From contig JAVBNL010000031.1 in NCBI GenBank assembly GCA_031551515.1, positions 1 through 64,000 on the forward strand: a stretch of DNA of 64,000 nucleotides, written 5' to 3'. This document shows, piece after piece, positions 54,592 through 62,490 of the stretch. The DNA is from FLUQ01 sp031551515 (lineage in GTDB: Bacteria > Desulfobacterota > Desulfovibrionia > Desulfovibrionales > Desulfovibrionaceae). How positions within the stretch are numbered: position 1 is the first letter of the stretch; every line of letters begins with the position of its first letter. The notes under the pieces were generated by a model. The model searched no databases and was not told the DNA's origin. It worked only from the letters and a program-made list of their open reading frames with translations. The position numbers and the translations under genes are program-made.

Positions 54592-55722
54592 ATGATGACC
54601 GCCCGACGCATCCTTATTATATGCATTGCCGCGCTGGCGGCGCTGGCGCTTGCCGTGCCGCTGCGCGAGAACGCGGCGACCGAACGGCGCGTTTTCTCCC
54701 TGCCCATAAGCCACGCCGCCTCTCTGGTTGAAAAACGCGGGCCGGATCAGGTTGTGGCGCCCGGTTTTGTGGAACCCGTGACCAAAGAGCTGAAGCTGGG
54801 CTTTGACCTCAGCGGCGTTATCGCAGAGGTGCTGGTCAAAGAGGGCGACGCCGTGGGCAAGGGCCAGGTTCTGGCCCGGCTGCACCTTGGTGAGTATGCG
54901 GCCCGGCTGGAAGAAGTCAAAGCGGCGGAGCGCCGCGCCCAGGCGGATTGGGAGATGCACCAGGCGGGCTCGCGCCAAGCGGAACGCGACAGAGCCGTGG
55001 CGGAGTTGGATAGAACCACGGTGCGTCTGGAACAGGCAAAAAAAGAGACGGAGCGGCGCATACCCATGGCACGGGCCCGTTCCATCGGCGAAGAAGAGCT
55101 GGAACGGGCTCGGCGGGACCAACTGGTGGCGGAAGCGGAATATATCGCGGCCAAACAAACGTTGTCTCTGGTCAATGAAAAGTACCGCAAAGAAGAGATG
55201 GATATGGCCAAAGCCCGTCTGGCCGAGGCCAAAGCCGCTGTTGCCGAGGCCGAGGCCGTGCTGGAAAAGAGCGAGTTGCGCGCGCCTGTGGCCGGAACGG
55301 TTTTGCGAATATACAGCGACCCGGGCGTGGCCTATTCCATTTTCACCCCTTCGCCGGTTCTGAGCATGGGCGACATCTCGGTCCTGAACGTGCGGGCAGA
55401 GGTTGACGAGCGCGACGTGGGCCGCGTCATGGCCGGGCAAAAGGCCTTTGTGGCCGCGGCTGCTTTTGCGGGACGCGCTTTTCCCGGCGTTGTGCTACGG
55501 CTTGAGCGAAGCATGACGCCCAAGAAAAACCGCAGCGGCGATCCTTCCGAACCTGTAGACCGTAGCGTGCTGGAAGCATTGGTCCGCCTGGACGAACCCG
55601 GTCCGCTGCTCTGCGGGTTGCGGGTTGACGTATACATAGAAACCGCCCCCGGTGCGGACGGATCCGCCCTGCGCGAGCGGGTGGGTAATGAGCCAGAGAC
55701 TCGAAACACCCCCGGTTCATAA
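54592..55722 (+). CDS. HlyD/DevB-like periplasmic adaptor
   Basis: A 376-residue membrane-fusion protein. An N-terminal anchor (RILIICIAALAALALAVP) is followed by a lipoyl half-motif (VIAEVLVKEGDAVGKGQVLARL), a long coiled-coil hairpin (about 95-215), the second half-motif (KSELRAPVAGTVLRI) and beta-barrel domains. GAGGAG precedes the two adjacent ATGs at 54592 and 54595. It links the DevC/DevA pair to an outer-membrane channel; no TolC-like gene is in the window. Confidence 0.93.
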   Translation: MMTARRILIICIAALAALALAVPLRENAATERRVFSLPISHAASLVEKRGPDQVVAPGFVEPVTKELKLGFDLSGVIAEVLVKEGDAVGKGQVLARLHLGEYAARLEEVKAAERRAQADWEMHQAGSRQAERDRAVAELDRTTVRLEQAKKETERRIPMARARSIGEEELERARRDQLVAEAEYIAAKQTLSLVNEKYRKEEMDMAKARLAEAKAAVAEAEAVLEKSELRAPVAGTVLRIYSDPGVAYSIFTPSPVLSMGDISVLNVRAEVDERDVGRVMAGQKAFVAAAAFAGRAFPGVVLRLERSMTPKKNRSGDPSEPVDRSVLEALVRLDEPGPLLCGLRVDVYIETAPGADGSALRERVGNEPETRNTPGS

Positions 55723-55732
55723 CGGAGAGCGT

Positions 55733-56416
55733 ATGTTCGCCCGCCACCCCGCCTTGCCCCGCGTTTTGCCTTTCGCCGCCTATATGTTGGTAGTGGGCGT
55801 TGCAGAACTGGCGTCTCTGACTGGGCTTGTCACTATTGGCCCCGCATCCTCGGCGTTGCTGTACCCGTTGAAAGCCGGGTTGCTGCTGGCGGCGCTTATC
55901 GTCAGCTTGCCGCATTGTTTCGAGCTGCGGCTGCGCGATCTTTTGAGCGGGCGGGACATGCTGTTTTCAGCACTGACGGGGCTTGCCGTCTTTGTAGCCT
56001 GGATCAACCTGGACCAGCCCTGGGCGGTTTTGGGTTCCGCCGCGCCCTTTATGCCGGAGGCGGCGCCGGAAGGGATCTTTCGCGCGGCCTTGCTGGTTTG
56101 CCGTTTTCTGGGCGCGGCCTTGCTGGTGCCCGTGGCCGAAGAGCTTTTCTGGCGGTCCTGGCTGATCCGGGCGCTGGAACACAAAAACTTTCTCGCTGCC
56201 GAGCCGGGGCGGGCAGGGCCCTTCGCGTTCATGGCCACGGCGGTTCTTTTCGCGCTGGAGCATCACCTCGTCCTTGCCGGGCTTGTGGCCGGCGTCGCGT
56301 ATAATCTGGTGCTGCGGCAAACCCGCAGCGTCATGCACTGCGTTTTTTCCCATGCCGTGACCAACGCCGCTTTGGGCGTGTGGGTGCTGTGCACCCGCCA
56401 GTGGCATTTCTGGTAG
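55733..56416 (+). CDS. CPBP-family (CAAX-related) intramembrane protease of the PEP-CTERM system
   Basis: A 227-residue membrane protein with about six to eight segments. The glutamate motif VAEELFWRSWLIRAL, the ALEHH segment and HCVFSHAVTNAALG are the three active-site regions of CPBP proteases. Exosortase loci often carry such a protein. GGAGAG upstream fixes the start at 55733, ten bases after the adaptor gene. It could mature a substrate of the exporter or of exosortase. Confidence 0.88.
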   Translation: MFARHPALPRVLPFAAYMLVVGVAELASLTGLVTIGPASSALLYPLKAGLLLAALIVSLPHCFELRLRDLLSGRDMLFSALTGLAVFVAWINLDQPWAVLGSAAPFMPEAAPEGIFRAALLVCRFLGAALLVPVAEELFWRSWLIRALEHKNFLAAEPGRAGPFAFMATAVLFALEHHLVLAGLVAGVAYNLVLRQTRSVMHCVFSHAVTNAALGVWVLCTRQWHFW

Positions 56417-56466
56417 AACCGCTGCCTTTTTCTCCTTCTTTGCCATACCCGTTTCGCCGTCCGTCT

Positions 56467-56491
56467 TGTCGGCGTTCTTTACAGTTGTCGG
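56467..56491 (+). promoter_or_regulatory. Candidate PrsR enhancer: TGTCGG-N8-ACA plus a second TGTCGG
   Basis: TGTCGG at 56467-56472 with ACA at 56481-56483, then TGTCGG again at 56486-56491. The pair lies about 100-120 bases upstream of the sigma-54 promoter, a normal distance for an activator of this class. Confidence 0.5.
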
Positions 56492-56586
56492 GAGATTTTT
56501 CTTTTTTCAAGGTAAATTAGTATGAAATGCTATACGTGTTTACCTTATCTGCTTGTTCAAAATGGACATTTTTTCGAACTCTTTGT

Positions 56587-56602
56587 AGGCACGCTAGTTG
56601 CA
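56587..56602 (+). promoter_or_regulatory. Sigma-54 promoter of the second PEP-CTERM gene
   Basis: AGGCACGCTAGTTGCA matches the consensus TGGCACG-N4-TTGCA at every defined position but the first. The start of transcription would be near 56614, about 55 bases before the ATG. Confidence 0.85.
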
Positions 56603-56668
56603 AATCTTCAGCAGTACGAGGCGGATGCGAATTAGCGATCTGTTCCAGCAATCACGAAGGGGGTTTCC

Positions 56669-57448
56669 ATGAGAAAATATCTCGCAGCCATTGCCGTCAT
56701 CGTGGGCCTGGTGCTCAGCGCGCCGATGGCCAACGCCGCTCTGGTCACGGAATGGAGCTATAGCGTCAGCGGCATCTTCGGCACCGACTATAAAAACGAC
56801 ACAAACGGCACCCAGCAGGGAATTCAATACCTGAATGGCGGCAAAACCTTACGCTGGGGCGGCAACCCATACAGCTCCATCAGCCTCGCCGACAAGTCCG
56901 GCACGGTCTATACCGACGGACCGCAAGCACGCGGGCTGGATCTGTTCCACGAGAACAAGGCCATCGCCGGCGGCTCGGCCGCTCTGCGTTCCGGCAGCGC
57001 GCAGTTGACCCTGAACCTGGCGCCGCTGGCTCCCGCCGGCCCTTCGCAGCCCACGTTCGATACGGTTCTGCAGTTCAGCTTCTTCGAAACGAACAACACC
57101 GGTGACTACCAGAATGACATTTTCGTGGTGCTCGACATCTCCAGCGCCACAAGGACCTTTGAGTACGACGGCCATATCTATGAATTCTCCTTCGCCGCTT
57201 CTTTCAAGAATCTGGCGACCGATTATGATGTCTGGTACTACAATTACGCTCTGGACAAGCTCGGTCTGCCCCGCGGAACTCCGCTGTACGGCTGGGTTAC
57301 CGACGAAGGCGCCAGCACGACCCTGCCCACCTGGCTGCAAATCAAGACAGTCGGCAATGTTCCCACGCCGGAACCCGGCACCTTGGTGCTGATGGGCGCG
57401 GGCCTTCTGGGCGTCGGCCTCATGAGCCGGAGACGCGGCAGAAAGTAG
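56669..57448 (+). CDS. PEP-CTERM sorting-domain protein (THxN-like)
   Basis: A 259-residue exported protein with a signal peptide (MRKYLAAIAVIVGLVLS, cleavage near ANA-AL) and a C-terminal PEP-CTERM tail: PTPEPGTLVLMGAGLLG, then SRRRGRK. The body begins TEWSYSVSG and carries paired beta-rich segments, loosely like the THxN branch of PEP-CTERM proteins; the assignment to that branch is tentative. A sigma-54 promoter, UAS and a very strong terminator make it a single-gene unit. It is a likely exosortase substrate. Confidence 0.92.
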   Translation: MRKYLAAIAVIVGLVLSAPMANAALVTEWSYSVSGIFGTDYKNDTNGTQQGIQYLNGGKTLRWGGNPYSSISLADKSGTVYTDGPQARGLDLFHENKAIAGGSAALRSGSAQLTLNLAPLAPAGPSQPTFDTVLQFSFFETNNTGDYQNDIFVVLDISSATRTFEYDGHIYEFSFAASFKNLATDYDVWYYNYALDKLGLPRGTPLYGWVTDEGASTTLPTWLQIKTVGNVPTPEPGTLVLMGAGLLGVGLMSRRRGRK

Positions 57449-57461
57449 CGCCGCCTCTTCT

Positions 57462-57520
57462 CCCCGCATGCAAGAACCCGGAGTGATCCGGGTTCTTGCA
57501 TGCGGGGTGTCGGTTTTTTT
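57462..57520 (+). terminator. Strong rho-independent terminator
   Basis: A perfect 20-base-pair stem (57462-57481 with 57488-57507) with a six-base loop, followed by TGTCGG and eight T. It closes the PEP-CTERM transcript 14 bases after its stop codon. The stem is unusually long. Confidence 0.92.
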
Positions 57521-57553
57521 TACAGTGCGCAGGATGCTCTTTGCTTTTTACTC

Positions 57554-57571
57554 GTCATGTTGTATGATGAC
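57554..57571. promoter_or_regulatory. Operator of the FadR-type regulator (copy 1)
   Basis: GTCATGTTGTATGATGAC has perfect five-base inverted arms (GTCAT/ATGAC). A near copy with 16 of 18 identical bases lies upstream of the galactarate operon at 61829. The site is 35 bases before the regulator start codon, which suggests autoregulation. Confidence 0.6.
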
Positions 57572-57606
57572 TTATGTCCAGACGATGATGTGAGTGGAGA
57601 GCAATT

Positions 57607-58362
57607 ATGAGTGCAACGAACGGAGCATACGGCAACGGATTGCGCGACAGGCCGAAGAATCTGGCCCAGCATGTTGTCGACGAAATTACGGGCCGCATAC
57701 GGGCCAGGAATTTGCGGCCGGGGGACAAACTGCCCACGGAAGCCGCACTGATGCGTGAGTTCGGCGTGAGCAGGACGGTGGTCCGTGAAGCCCTTTCCCG
57801 GCTGCAGGCCAGCGGCCTGGTCGAAACCCGGCACGGCGTCGGGACCTTCATTCTGCCTGAAGAGGAACTGGAAGCGGTTTTTCAGGGTAGCGGCCAGTCG
57901 CCGGTCACCATCAGGGACGTGATCGCCATGATGGAACTGCGTATCAGCCTTGAGACAGAAGCCGTGGGCATGGCTGCGTTGCGGGCCGCTCCGGAACATG
58001 TCGAAGCAATCCGCGGCACGATGGATGAATTCGCGAAACTGGCCGGGCAGCAGGATTTTGCCGTCGAAGCGGACAAGGCGTTTCACATGGCCATAGCCAA
58101 GGCCACAAAAAATAAGTATTTCGTCAAAATATTCAGCTACCTCGGTGACGTGATCCCCCGTTCGCGGCTGAACACCCCGAAGATCAGCAGCGAAAGCCGA
58201 AAGGATTTTCTGGCCAGAACCTACCGGGAACATGAGGCCATTTTCAACGCCATCGTCAATAAAGATCCGGAAACGGCCCGCGCGGCCATGCGGCTGCATC
58301 TGAACAGCAGCCTGGACCGCCTGGTCAAGGCCCTCGAGGCGGTGGAACGCCGCCAAACATAG
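57607..58362 (+). CDS. FadR/GntR-family transcriptional regulator
   Basis: A 251-residue regulator. The winged helix at residues 15-80 shows RIRARNLRPGDKLPTEAALMREFGVSRTVVREALSRLQASGLVETRHGVGTF, listed here as the spans LRPGDKLPTEAAL, GVSRTVVREALSRL and GVGTF. The FCD ligand domain follows, with the metal-type histidines in DKAFHMAIA and EHEAIFNAI and MRLHLNSSLDRL. Members of this group sense sugar acids; with a shared operator it should control the galactarate genes 58505-61750. It converges with garL. Confidence 0.9.
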   Translation: MSATNGAYGNGLRDRPKNLAQHVVDEITGRIRARNLRPGDKLPTEAALMREFGVSRTVVREALSRLQASGLVETRHGVGTFILPEEELEAVFQGSGQSPVTIRDVIAMMELRISLETEAVGMAALRAAPEHVEAIRGTMDEFAKLAGQQDFAVEADKAFHMAIAKATKNKYFVKIFSYLGDVIPRSRLNTPKISSESRKDFLARTYREHEAIFNAIVNKDPETARAAMRLHLNSSLDRLVKALEAVERRQT

Positions 58363-58445
58363 GCTCACGTAGGTCGCGGCGGAACGCCGTCGAGCATAAG
58401 CCTGCCATGACGCGGTGGAACGCCGCCGGATGGAGAGGTGCCACA

Positions 58446-58487
58446 GAGCAGCGGCCCGGGCGGATGCGTCCGCCCCGGCCGCTGCTC
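58446..58487. terminator. GC-rich hairpin between convergent genes
   Basis: Nineteen-base arms (58446-58464 and 58469-58487) pair with a single C-C mismatch around a four-base loop. There is no T-run on either strand, so it is a strong structure that may stabilise 3' ends or act as a bidirectional block rather than a classical terminator. Confidence 0.5.
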
Positions 58488-58504
58488 GTCCGCACGGCTG
58501 CGGA

Positions 58505-59286
58505 TCAGGCGGCGTACTTGTCTTTCAGGGCCTGGGTCCCGGCCCGGAACACGCCGAGATCGCTGCCCACGGCCACCATGCTGATGCCGAGTTCCATATA
58601 CTTGCGCGCATCGGCTTCGAGGGGCGCGAGAATACCCACGGATTTGCCGTGTTTTTTCGCAACGGCAACCACACTCCGGATGGCGCTCTGCACTTCGGGG
58701 CTGCCCGGGTTGCCCAGGTGCCCAAGGCAGGCGGAGAGATCCGAGGGGCCGATGAACACCGCATCCACGCCGTCAACGGAACATATGTCGTCCAGGTTGG
58801 CCAGGGCTTCGCAGCTTTCAATCTGCACGGTCAGGCTGATCTGCTCGTTGATGACCTGGAAATAGTCAGGAATGGCGCCGTACATGTTGCCCCGGTGCGA
58901 TACGGAAACGCCCCGTACCCCGTGCGGGGGATAGCGCAGAGCCCTTGCCGCTGCCTCAGCTTCTTCCCTGTTGTTGATCATGGGCAGCAGGAAGTTATGG
59001 AAACCCGCGTCGAGCAAGCGCTTGATCAGGGCCGTGTCGTTGCAGGGGGGCGTACCAGGGGCGCGCTGGGGCTGTCTTTCAGGGCCATAAGCTGGGGCGC
59101 CAGGCTGAGCACGTCATTGAGGGCGTGTTCGGCATCCAGCACCAGCCAGTCAAAGCCTGCCAGGCCCAGCACTTCAGTGGTTACGGGGTTGCCCAGGGCG
59201 CACCAGCAGCCTATTACCGTTTCCCTGTTGCGCAAGGACTGTTCGAAAGAGTTGGGAACCGGGCGATATGGTTTTCTGTCTGACAT
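58505..59286 (-). pseudogene. garL: 5-keto-4-deoxy-glucarate aldolase GarL, frameshifted
   Basis: Two frames together encode a GarL-like HpcH/HpaI aldolase of about 258 residues, which cleaves 5-keto-4-deoxy-glucarate to pyruvate and tartronate semialdehyde. The first part (59286 down to about 59050) has GCWCALGNPVTTEVLGLAGF and LVLDAEH; the second has LLDAGFHNFLLP, GVRGVSVSHRGNM, VQIESCEAL, VFIGPSDLSA and GSDLGVF. They are broken at a run of six C (59045-59050): adding one C restores VRPPCNDTALIKRLL, in register with known GarL. Either a sequencing error or a true inactivating or slipping tract. Confidence 0.88.
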
Positions 59287-59352
59287 TGCAAGCCTCATAT
59301 GTGATATTTTGATGTTGCCTGACGCTGGGCCTGATCCATGCATTCGCCGCGC

Positions 59353-60903
59353 TCAGGTTATGGGCGCCGGGTTGAACAGGGCCAGCGAGTTGGCATAGCC
59401 CCAATGTTCGCCCCAAGTCTTTTTGCCGCTTGCCACATCCAGAATCAGTTGGAAAATTTCCATGCCCACGTCCTCGATGCCGCGTTCGCCGGTGGCGATG
59501 GTGCCCGCGTTGACCTCCATCAGGTCATGCCAGCGCCGGGCCAGGTCGTTGCGCGTGGCCACCTTGATGACCGGCACTTCGCGCAGGCTGTAGGGCGTGC
59601 CGCGTCCTGTGGAAAAGACGTGCACGTTCATGCCCGCCGCCACCTGCAAGGTGCCGCAGACAAAGTCGGAAGCGGGGGTGGCCACGTAATACAGCCCCTT
59701 GCCGCCTTTGGGGATGCGCTCCCCGGGCGGCACCACGCCGACGATGGGCGCGCTGCCGGATTTGACGATGGAGCCCATGGTCTTTTCCGTGATATTGTTC
59801 AGCCCGCCTTTCTTGTTGCCCGGCGTGGTGTTGGCGCTGCGGTCCACGCCGCCTTTGGCCAGATAGTTGTCGTACCAGCGCATTTCGCGCTTCAGGGCTT
59901 CGCCCACGTCTCGCGAGGCGGCTCTGGCCACCAGTATTTCGACGCCGTCGCGCACTTCCGTATTTTCCGAAAAATACACCGTGCCGCCCGCCCTGACGAT
60001 GAGGTCAGCCGCATAGCCGATGGCAGGGTTGGCGGTCAGTCCGGAAAAGGCGTCGCTGCCCCCGCACTGCAGGCCCACGCAGAGGTCCGAGGCCGGGCAC
60101 GTTTCCCGTTTGCGTTGATCCAGCACGCGCAGCTTGTTCTCCGCCGCGGACAGGATGGCCCCGAGCATGGCTTCGCAGCCGACCAGTTCTTCATCTTGCA
60201 GGCAGACGGAATCGGTCCCGTGGCCTTGCAGCGGCAAACTGCCCTGGGGCAGCAGTTTGTCGGGGGGCAGTTTTTCACAGCCCAGGCTGACCATCAGGGG
60301 CATGCCGCCGAAGTTGGGGTTGGCCATGATGTTGCGCAGGGTGCGGATGGGGATATAGGCGTCGGGAGCATCAATGGCCACGCCGCAGCCGTAGATGTGC
60401 TGAATGGCCACCACGTCGTCCACATTGGGGAATTTGGGCAGCAGCTCCCGCTTGATGCGGTCCACGGCCAGGTCCACGATGCCCGCTACGCACTGCACCG
60501 TGGTGGTAAGGGCCAATATGTTGCGCGTGCCCACGCTGCCGTCCGCGTTGCGGTAGCCCTGAAAGGTGTATCCGCGTTCAAGGGGAGCGAAGCGTTTTTC
60601 ATAGACTGACAGAGGGATGTCGTCGAGTTCAGGCGAGGGCGGCATGCGCAGCAGCTCTTCCGTCACCCAGGCGCCGGCGGGGATATCCTGCCGGGCATAT
60701 CCGATGGGCACGCCGTAGCGGAGAACGGGCTCGTCTTTGGCGATGCGTTTGAGCGCGACCTTATGGGCCTGCGGGATATCCTCCGTGAGTACGGGGCCGC
60801 CGGGAACGGCCGTTCCCGCTTTAAGCCCGCCGTCATTGGCGATGACGGCCACGGTATCTTGGGCGTGAACTTTGATGCAAAGCGGGGTGGTCTGCTTGGA
60901 CAT
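59353..60903 (-). CDS. garD: Galactarate dehydratase GarD (UxaA family)
   Basis: A 516-residue enzyme, about the length of E. coli GarD, which converts galactarate to 5-keto-4-deoxy-glucarate. It has an N-terminal SAF-like domain (KVHAQDTVAVIANDGGLKAG) and the altronate/galactarate dehydratase core: GSVGTRNIL, GCGVAIDAPDAY, SLGCEKLP, LQCGGSDAFSGLTANPAIG and GLNNITEKTMGSIVKSG, with iron-binding cysteines in the first four. AAGGAG precedes the ATG. The frame is intact although both neighbours are damaged. Confidence 0.95.
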   Translation of the reverse strand: MSKQTTPLCIKVHAQDTVAVIANDGGLKAGTAVPGGPVLTEDIPQAHKVALKRIAKDEPVLRYGVPIGYARQDIPAGAWVTEELLRMPPSPELDDIPLSVYEKRFAPLERGYTFQGYRNADGSVGTRNILALTTTVQCVAGIVDLAVDRIKRELLPKFPNVDDVVAIQHIYGCGVAIDAPDAYIPIRTLRNIMANPNFGGMPLMVSLGCEKLPPDKLLPQGSLPLQGHGTDSVCLQDEELVGCEAMLGAILSAAENKLRVLDQRKRETCPASDLCVGLQCGGSDAFSGLTANPAIGYAADLIVRAGGTVYFSENTEVRDGVEILVARAASRDVGEALKREMRWYDNYLAKGGVDRSANTTPGNKKGGLNNITEKTMGSIVKSGSAPIVGVVPPGERIPKGGKGLYYVATPASDFVCGTLQVAAGMNVHVFSTGRGTPYSLREVPVIKVATRNDLARRWHDLMEVNAGTIATGERGIEDVGMEIFQLILDVASGKKTWGEHWGYANSLALFNPAPIT

Positions 60904-60946
60904 AGTATGCTCCTTAATTCTCAGGTCAGGAAGAAGGGCGGCTTCG

Positions 60947-61750
60947 TCACGCTTTCAGCTGCAATCGTTCAATTTTGCCGACCATGAACAGATAGGCGAT
61001 CATCGCGCCCACGGCGTGCAGGGCGACGTAGAGCAGCGCGCCGTGGAAAGAGCCGGTGACGGCCACTATATAACCGATGGCGATGGGAGTGAGAATACCC
61101 GCTATGTTGCCGCACATGTTGAACACCCCGCCCGCGAGCCCGCTGATTTCTTTGGGCGCGGCGTCCGAAATGACCGCCCAGCCCAACGCGCCAAAGCCTT
61201 TGCCGAAGAAGGACAGGGACATGAAGAAGACCACCAGGGCGGTGGTGTCGACATAGTTGCACAGTACGATGCTGGTGGAAAGCAGCATGCCCAGAATGAT
61301 GGGGGTCTTGCGGGCCAAGGTCAGGGAACCGGTTCTGCGGATCAGCGCATCGGAAAGAGTAGCGTCAACGGCTCTGGGCTCGCCGCCGCTCACCGGGGCG
61401 TCGATCATGCGGATGCCCTTGGCAGCCAGACTGCTATGAATTTCCCTGGCCGCCAGCGGGACGATGGAACTCATGTCGATAAGCAGGGCTCCCGCTGCCG
61501 CGTTGTCAGACAACCCCTCGGCTCCTAATGCCACTTCCCGCACCTGGGGCGAGTTGGGCAGCATGGTGATGATGATTGCGCACTGCCGGGCAAGTTCGGC
61601 AACGGATCCGGCCGCAATGCCCCCGGCGGCGGCCATCGCATCCACGGCGGCTTTTGACCGGTTGTAGCAAACGACAGAGTATCCCGCTTGCAGCAGGTTT
61701 TTGCACATGGGTTTGCCCATGATCCCCAAGCCTATGAATCCTACCCGCAT
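60947..61750 (-). pseudogene. In-frame chimera: N-terminus of tartronate semialdehyde reductase (GarR) joined to C-terminus of an MFS sugar-acid transporter
   Basis: Residues 1-133 are clearly GarR: MRVGFIGLGIMGKPM Rossmann motif, TMLPNSPQVREVALG and DAPVSGGEPRAVDATL. Residues 134-267 are the last four segments of a GudP/GarP-type transporter: SDALIRRTGSLTLARKTP, FFGKGFGALGW, GGVFNMCGNIAG and a final VGKIERLQLKA. The reductase half lacks its substrate domain and catalytic lysine, and the transporter lacks its first eight segments, so neither should work. It looks like a deletion of roughly 1.4 kb between neighbouring genes at 61352-61360. AGGAG precedes the start. Confidence 0.85.
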
Positions 61751-61828
61751 GGCGTTCTCCTGGCCGTTTCGCTGTATCCGCCGAGGCCTTGCCGTGTTGA
61801 GACGGCCTTTTCGGAGGAGGTCAATTAC

Positions 61829-61846
61829 GTCATGTTGTACGATGTC
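61829..61846. promoter_or_regulatory. Operator of the FadR-type regulator (copy 2)
   Basis: GTCATGTTGTACGATGTC shares 16 of 18 bases with the site before the regulator gene at 57554. It lies about 80 bases upstream of the galactarate operon start at 61750. This links the regulator to the operon. The rest of 61751-62013 shows only AT-rich DNA. Confidence 0.6.
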
Positions 61847-62018
61847 TGATTTCTAGCGAAAAGCAAAAGCATTAGCAAACATTAATTTTCACAAAACTCA
61901 ATTTTATGATAATACGGCGTTATTTAATGCTTTTTTACCTGACGAGAGCGATCGGAAGGCTCCACTGAAATATCATGTTGCTTTTATAGATAAATATATA
62001 TTTATATTTGCACATGCG

Positions 62019-62477
62019 ATGCATCTTGTTGTTCATACTGATCCTTGCCGCCACGCCCGCCTGGGCTTGGCCCGCCCGCTCGCCGTCATGGACGGTGACA
62101 CCATAACCGTGGAGCCGGACAAGGGCGGAGAGCGGGTGAAAGTGCGCCTGCACGGCATCGACGCACCGGAAGCGCGCCAGCCATACGGCCGGGCGGCAAA
62201 AGATTTCGTTATCAAGGCCGTGTTGTTTCGCAGCGTTGAGCTGCAGGAAAGTCCGCAAAAGCGTGACCGCTACGGCCGCACGGTGGCAGTTGTGCTGTTG
62301 CCCGGCGGAGAAAGCCTGCAAGCGGTTTTGTTGCGGGCAGGCCTGGCCTGGGTCTGGCCCCGGTATTGCGTTAATTGCGCCGCATGGCAGGCCGCGCAGG
62401 ATGAAGCCCGGCTGGCCGGGCGCGGCCTGTGGGCGCAGACTGCACCCGTTCCTCCGTGGGAATGGCGCAGGCGGTGA
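62019..62477 (+). CDS. Thermonuclease (SNase-like) family protein with a possibly frameshifted signal peptide
   Basis: A 152-residue frame. From about residue 21 it is a staphylococcal-nuclease fold: AVMDGDTITVEP, VKVRLHGIDAPEARQPYG, KRDRYGRTVAVVLL, GLAWVWPRYC and GRGLWA, with the catalytic D, R and E/R positions present. The first 20 residues of this frame make no sense as an export signal. The frame starting at 62014 instead encodes MRCILLFILILAATPAWAW, a good signal peptide, then runs out. One missing base near 62075 would join them. No ribosome-binding site is seen for either start. Confidence 0.75.
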   Translation: MHLVVHTDPCRHARLGLARPLAVMDGDTITVEPDKGGERVKVRLHGIDAPEARQPYGRAAKDFVIKAVLFRSVELQESPQKRDRYGRTVAVVLLPGGESLQAVLLRAGLAWVWPRYCVNCAAWQAAQDEARLAGRGLWAQTAPVPPWEWRRR

Positions 62478-62490
62478 TGCGGGTAAAGGG

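Noticed and set aside
57508..57524. A TGTCGG-N8-ACA match upstream of the FadR-type regulator
   Set aside because: It coincides with the T-run of the terminator, and the best GG/GC pair downstream is one base short of sigma-54 spacing; probably a chance match.
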